Positions 59,537 through 64,000 of a stretch of DNA of 64,000 nucleotides are shown one piece after another. The notes below the pieces were generated by a model, which was not told the DNA's origin, did not search any database, and saw nothing but the letters and a program-made list of their open reading frames with translations. A program made the translations under genes and the position numbers. The first letter of the stretch is position 1. Every line of letters begins with the position of its first letter. Origin of the DNA: Lycocorax pyrrhopterus obiensis (taxonomy: Eukaryota; Chordata; Aves; Passeriformes; Paradisaeidae); NCBI GenBank assembly GCA_014706295.1, contig JACSVZ010000009.1, forward strand, positions 34,718,268 to 34,782,267, written 5' to 3'.

Positions 59537-59838
59537 CAACACTAAAAAAACCCTAACCAACTAACCAACAAAGTAACACAAAAAACAAACAAAAAACCCC
59601 AGGAAAAAAAAAAAAAAAAAACAACAAGCAAAAAACCAACCAAAACCCGCCAAAAACGAAAACAAGAACAACAAAAACCACAACAAACCCAACCAAACAA
59701 AAAAACCACACAAACCAAAAAACTCCAAAAAACCAAAAGACAAACAAAAAAACCAACAAGAAAAAAACCCAACAAAAAACCCCAAGTGAATAAAATAGGA
59801 AAAAGCAAAAACAAAACAAAATAAAAACTGACCAAAAA
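59537..59838 (+). repeat. A/C-rich low-complexity tract, about 300 bp
   Basis: Irregular CCAAAA, AACCA and ACAAAC units dominate, with very few G or T bases, and an 18-base pure A run lies near 59604. On the LRP1B transcript it is U/G-rich. Three overlapping minus-strand open frames here are Phe/Val/Gly artefacts and not genes. Confidence 0.9.
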
Positions 59839-59900
59839 ATATATTCATGCTTACGATAAGAGTGTTCTCTAAAAGCAGAATACTTACAATACGTGGTGAA

Positions 59901-59943
59901 TTAAAAAAAAAAAACAACAAAACCAAACCAAACCAAACCAAAT
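59901..59943 (+). repeat. Poly-A plus (CCAAA)n
   Basis: An A-run passes into CAACAAAACCAAACCAAACC, a short perfect CCAAA array. It follows the larger A/C tract after about 60 bp of normal sequence. Confidence 0.9.
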
Positions 59944-61025
59944 CACCATAACCCAAACCCTAATTTTTGAAAGTTTTTTTTAAATTCAATTTACTATTCT
60001 AGTACATATGAAACTGAGAAAACAGGCTAGAAAACCCCCCCTTAGTCTGCATCAATAAGCACACCTTACAACAGCTACCATGACAGTCCAAAGCACAATT
60101 GCCATGAAGAATTTCTCACTTTGACTTGCACCTCTAAGATTTATAATCAAATTTGTGATTCCTGAACTGTATGGTCAGAAGGTTTGAGATCTGTTCAGAA
60201 ATATTCTTCAATGCACATCTCACCTTAAAAGGATTTTTCAAAAGCTTGGGTCCAATATTAGACTCCAGGCTTGAGTTTTTAGAAGGCTTTATTAACACCA
60301 CCAATTGCACTCCTCAGTGCTGTGATTTGTAAGCTCATCTGGGGACTCCTTCTGTGAAAGATGAAGAAAATGGGGTTTTGGGTTTTTTTTCCCCCTGCAT
60401 GATATTTTGCAGTCTGTTCACATGCTGATGTGTCTGTGGATGAGCACCTTCTCCAGAAGACAAGAGCATCCCACAAACTGAAAAGCTGACTGAGGAATAA
60501 TGCTGTAGTGCAAAGTCTAATTCAGTGTGATGACTTCAGGTATTTTTAAATTTATTTTCTTAATTAAAAAAAAAATAGAGGCAGCAATTTGTTTCCAGTA
60601 AGTCAGGATATATTTTGGTATTTTCAAGAACTAACACACATATGATGGTTGATGTGCCAAGGATGATTCCATTTCATTGTTAATGTTGTCCCAGCAGCAA
60701 AGAATGGCTCTCGAGCACTATGCAGCACTATTTCACCAGAGAAAAAGAAACCTTTTACATTTCTTTGTCCATTGCACTGCTGGTTTTGTAACTTCCACAC
60801 ATTACAGTCAGTCTAGAAAACTGCTCATCTTAAAAACCTTTGCATAGATACAAATACTGCAGCTCAGACTGAACATGTGAGTGAAAAAACATTAAACAGC
60901 TTCAGCATGAGCTGCAATATTCAATGCTTCAAGACTCTTTTCAGCTGCAAGCCCCAAACCACTTCTGCAGGCTCCCGTCTGCCAGGAGAGACAGCACCAT
61001 TCTGCTAAAACAGTCAAATACTTAC

Positions 61026-61283
61026 TGTGAAGGTACTGGGCAATGTTTACTGTCCACTCCTCTGGTAACTTCCCAGCTTTGGATATCTTGGAACATTTCA
61101 GCTGACTGGAGAGATCTCGGGACTCGATCCAGCACAGGGTGTCCTCTCTGTAGCTGTAGTCCAGGGTCACCACTGCAGATCCTTTCACAGGGCTCCGGGC
61201 AGACATTCTGCTGCCATTAAGGTGTAAAACCTCAATTGTCTCAGAGCTTGCAACCACAAGAAGAGGAGGTCTGTCAGCAGGCT
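61026..61283 (-). CDS. LRP1B: LRP1B coding exon A: start of first YWTD beta-propeller
   Basis: This internal exon of LDL receptor-related protein 1B is 258 nt long and encodes 85 whole codons plus a split codon at each end. On the minus strand the acceptor is TTTTCAG at 61290-61284 and the donor is GTAAGT at 61025-61020. The exon enters and leaves in phase 1. The translation begins [20 protein letters not shown] and includes [18 protein letters not shown] and [10 protein letters not shown]. This matches the linker and first blade of the first six-bladed LDLR class B propeller of LRP1B, after the two LDLa and two EGF-like modules; LRP1 has the paralogous EPVDRPP segment. LRP1B is a giant type I membrane endocytic receptor that binds and internalises extracellular ligands. 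One sequon (NGS) and two cysteines are visible. LRP1B is preferred over LRP1 because residues such as SSETIE, NGS and CWIESR fit it better, judged from memory of the family. Identification is very secure. Confidence 0.96.
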
Positions 61284-64000
61284 CTGAAAACAAAGTGAAG
61301 AGAGTTTAAAGGATTAACAGGCTGTATGTATCATATTTATCTTTTTGGTTTTAATGAAGTTTTTAATGTTCTTACCTGTTTGTTTTAGGATATGCAATAA
61401 ATTGGTTTTGTTTTTTATTTTCATAACTATCATATATTCCAAATTATTAAGTCTATTTTATCCTGCTGTTCTAATGGCTCACATCAGTAAAGAAAATTAA
61501 TTACCCCAGCCCAACAGCCTCTGTTTAATTCCAAGTATCATTATTGCAACATTTTTCATGCCTAAGTCATAAAATGAAATACAACTTATGCAAATTATCT
61601 CTATCCAGATTACTGATATTTCAAAAAGAATGAAGGCCAGGAAAACCTGCAGAACTCAGGAGGACACATGAAATTGCAAGATGCTTTTCATATAAGAGTC
61701 TCTAAGTAAGACAAAAACTGGGGAGTGGGTGCTGCTGAAAGAAGTTATAACCAACCTAACAAAAACCCCAGTGCAGTGAAACCTTAAAGCACAGAAGCGC
61801 TGCAGTGCCAGGCACACGTGAACAATATTTGTGCTGCCAAGTCAGGAGCTCTCACCCCAATGTAATCTGCTTGTTCTCAAAGGAATGCATCAATGTTTGA
61901 ACGCTGCATCGACAAGTAGCACCTTCAATCAACATTCTACCTAATGGAGTTCTCAAATTTTCACTAAGCCATTCCAAATGTCTAAATGGTGAAAAAAAAA
62001 AAGGCATTAATAAAAAGATTTGACAAATGGTACTTCATCAGTAGGTCTGATTAAAGAGAAAAGAATACTTCAGTGAGTATAGTGCTCAGGGGTCTTGCTC
62101 AAGGCCACAGCAGTTGGTGTTCTGTTCTTTGGTAATATCTGCTTTTATTTAAACATCTCTCTTGATGATTTTTTTTTTTAATTTTATTTTGTCATATTAA
62201 AAAAAAAAACCTTCATTTCTGTAAGGTTTAAGTGTGTATTCTTTCTAACATGGGTTTCATTTATTCTTTTCTTATTCTTTCTCATTCCATAATGTATATT
62301 CTGTCTTGTCCCTCTCCAGTACATCCCACGTGGACACTTTTAAATCCACACTTCTGTAGCGTTACTTTTGGAACTTACTGCCTGTCCTCATCATCCTCAC
62401 ATTCACTTCCACTCACCCATCAGTCAGATCCAAGCGTTATTTTTCTTTGAATTTCAGAAGATATCCAAGAACCGCAGGGATTGAATTTCTTTGTGAAACA
62501 ATCCCTTGTGGCGTAAGCCATGAGTGAAGCTCTCTAGTCTTGTGTGTTTTCTCCTTTCCGAAAGATAAGGTAGTGGGGGGTTCTTGCTAAGCAATTTTTG
62601 TTTGAAATCTGCCAGGTAGGTCCTTTTGCAGTCACTGTCTGTAAATCTCTCTTTCCCCCTGTTCTTAGCAACTTTTGCTACCCTTGAGAAGAAAGCCAGA
62701 CTTAAGAACTTCTGTCCCTATCACCCACTCACCCCAGACTTTCCAGACTGGTACAAAAGGAATGTTTCCATCTGCATCCTGCTGAGTCTGGGGATTTATT
62801 TCTACATCCAACAGCTCTGTGCTCAGCTCCTCTCTCCCCACAAAATAATAACCACTGCCTACTCCTGGATTCAATCTCTCTTTTCCCAACTACCAGCAGT
62901 GTGAAAAAGAACTTTATTACTATTTCTGCTCTTATACTTTGTGTTAAGCCGGATATTTCCACAGCCTGATATATAAAGCCTCAAAGAGAAGGCAGCTCAC
63001 AGGAGCTGTTTGCAGTTCCAAAGCCACCAGGCGGTTTTGGGCTGCCAGAGAGAACCATATCTTTCCTTGCACTGCTTTGAACTGACCCACTGAAAACCGT
63101 AACGAAGATTTAATACCTCACTAAACTCCAGAGAAAGGCTGTATCTCGGTATTAGGGTCTAAGACAGAAGGGAATTCCTCAAGGGAATTTGCTTCAAACC
63201 TCTTGAGCAACAGGTGTAATCAAACCTGGCTGCAGACAAAAGTACTGTAAGGACTCGTGGCACTGCCAGGAGGTTCTGCTCAGCAGGCACCATTACACAT
63301 TAAAAATACAGGAACTAGATTCCTGGGCTTGAAATCATATTTTTAAAGCATAAATACATTAAATAATTCAACGGATTATAGCAGTTAATCATGGTTTTTC
63401 ACAGTAGGGTAGGTTACCTGCTTCTTTCAGTGCTGCTCAGATAAAGGCTGACTTGATCATTTGAAAAACATAACATATTAATGATAAAACTGCACAAGAA
63501 TATTAAAATTCCATACAAAAATATATAAACCAACTGACTGTATAGCATAATGCAGATGGAAAACAGGAGATACTAAAGAAATCATGTCTTCACCCTCACA
63601 AAAACTGCTTGTCTGTTCCTTGAGAACAGATTCTACAAAGCTTGAAAGTTTACTGGACAGATTTAGGATGAGTTACAGTGAGCTGACAGCAGCTTTTCAA
63701 ACAAGTGGACTTCATGTGAGTTATTTTTTCACAAGGTTTTTTTTTTTTTGTTTGGCTTTGTTTTTGGTTGTTTTTTGTTTTGTTTTTTTCATTTTATAGG
63801 AAAGATAAGAAGTGAACAGCTCTTTAATCCAGGGAAGTTTTATGATTCATCCTTCTTGACTAAAATGAAAGCATCCTCCTTTGAATTATGTTTAAGATAG
63901 AGTAGTGGAAAAGATGAAAGACTTGCATTTCCCTCCTACCTGATCTTGTCTAAAATACAGATCAATAAGTGATGCCACAACAAATCAGAAAGGAAGGTGT
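61284..64000 (-). other. LRP1B: LRP1B intron upstream of exon A (partial)
   Basis: This is the 3' part of the intron preceding exon A. No EGF-like exon (a C-x-C pattern with PGSFxC-type residues) could be recognised on the minus strand, so the previous exon lies beyond the window edge. The sequence is AT-rich with T-rich and A-rich tracts, for example at 62168-62210 and 63738-63790. A good-looking but probably unused donor, AACAG|GTAAGA, lies at 61370-61380, only about 90 nt before the exon A acceptor. No other gene is seen. Confidence 0.85.

Larger units (their letters stand above)
41984..61025 (-). other. LRP1B: LRP1B intron A-B (19.0 kb)
   Basis: The GT-AG intron runs from the donor GTAAGT at 61025 to the acceptor GGCAG at 41984. 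It contains a CR1 3' end (about 47.54-47.74 kb), an AC-rich tract (59.5-59.9 kb), a CA repeat, short tandem duplications near 46.45 and 51.1 kb, an LTR-like candidate near 55 kb and a 9-nt microexon-like site at 58180-58188. The stretch 56.5-57.9 kb is richer in G+C than its surroundings but has no recognisable gene. Open frames here are short and match no family I know. Confidence 0.9.

Noticed and set aside
59537..59570. CCCTAACC-like bases suggesting telomeric repeat
   Set aside because: Only an isolated CCCTAACC occurs. There is no TTAGGG array, and the context is a generic A/C tract.
59542..59956. Three minus-strand frames of 88-131 residues that look hydrophobic, like membrane proteins
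   Set aside because: They are the reverse reading of the A/C-only tract. The apparent hydrophobicity is a composition artefact.
61370..61380. Strong donor AACAG|GTAAGA 90 nt upstream of exon A
   Set aside because: The sequence before it is purine-rich, without a good acceptor or coding similarity, so it is probably a decoy donor.

Overview
The window is vertebrate nuclear DNA and almost certainly avian. It has no operons, no long open reading frames and no CpG-rich promoter. It carries chicken-repeat-1 (CR1) LINE fragments, including 3' ends with the diagnostic ATTCTRTG-type terminus at about 37.8, 47.7 and 32.4 kb. It also has many A-rich, T-rich and CCAAA-type low-complexity tracts typical of bird introns. 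The style of the LTR-like and A/C-rich elements would suit a passerine, but species cannot be fixed from sequence alone.

The only gene I can support is an internal piece of LRP1B (low-density lipoprotein receptor-related protein 1B), transcribed from the minus strand. Four coding exons were found by translation and by exact splice sites. In transcript order they are exon A (61283-61026), exon B (41983-41821), exon C (4682-4460) and exon D (1579-1408). Their phases chain perfectly (1-1, 1-2, 2-0, 0-1) and total 816 nt, or 272 codons. Together they encode five successive blades of the first YWTD beta-propeller of the ectodomain, which follows the N-terminal LDLa and EGF-like modules. By analogy with LRP1 this is roughly exons 6-9. 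The EGF exon upstream and the exon after D lie outside the window.

Over 98% of the window is intron: at least 2.7 kb before exon A, 19.0 kb A-B, 37.1 kb B-C, 2.9 kb C-D and at least 1.4 kb after D. The introns hold CR1 fragments, a probable retroviral LTR near 8.1-8.65 kb, a weaker LTR-like candidate near 55 kb, microsatellites, and three unusual A/C- or G/T-only tracts. I saw no tRNA, rRNA, CRISPR array, prokaryotic gene or convincing second protein-coding gene.

The observations most worth checking concern splicing. They are a 52-nt uninterrupted polypyrimidine microsatellite forming the exon B acceptor, a textbook recursive-splice motif (CAG|GTAAGT) near the middle of the 37-kb intron, a 60-nt candidate poison exon between exons C and D, and a 9-nt frame-preserving microexon candidate between exons A and B. 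No unambiguous new biological system is evident.
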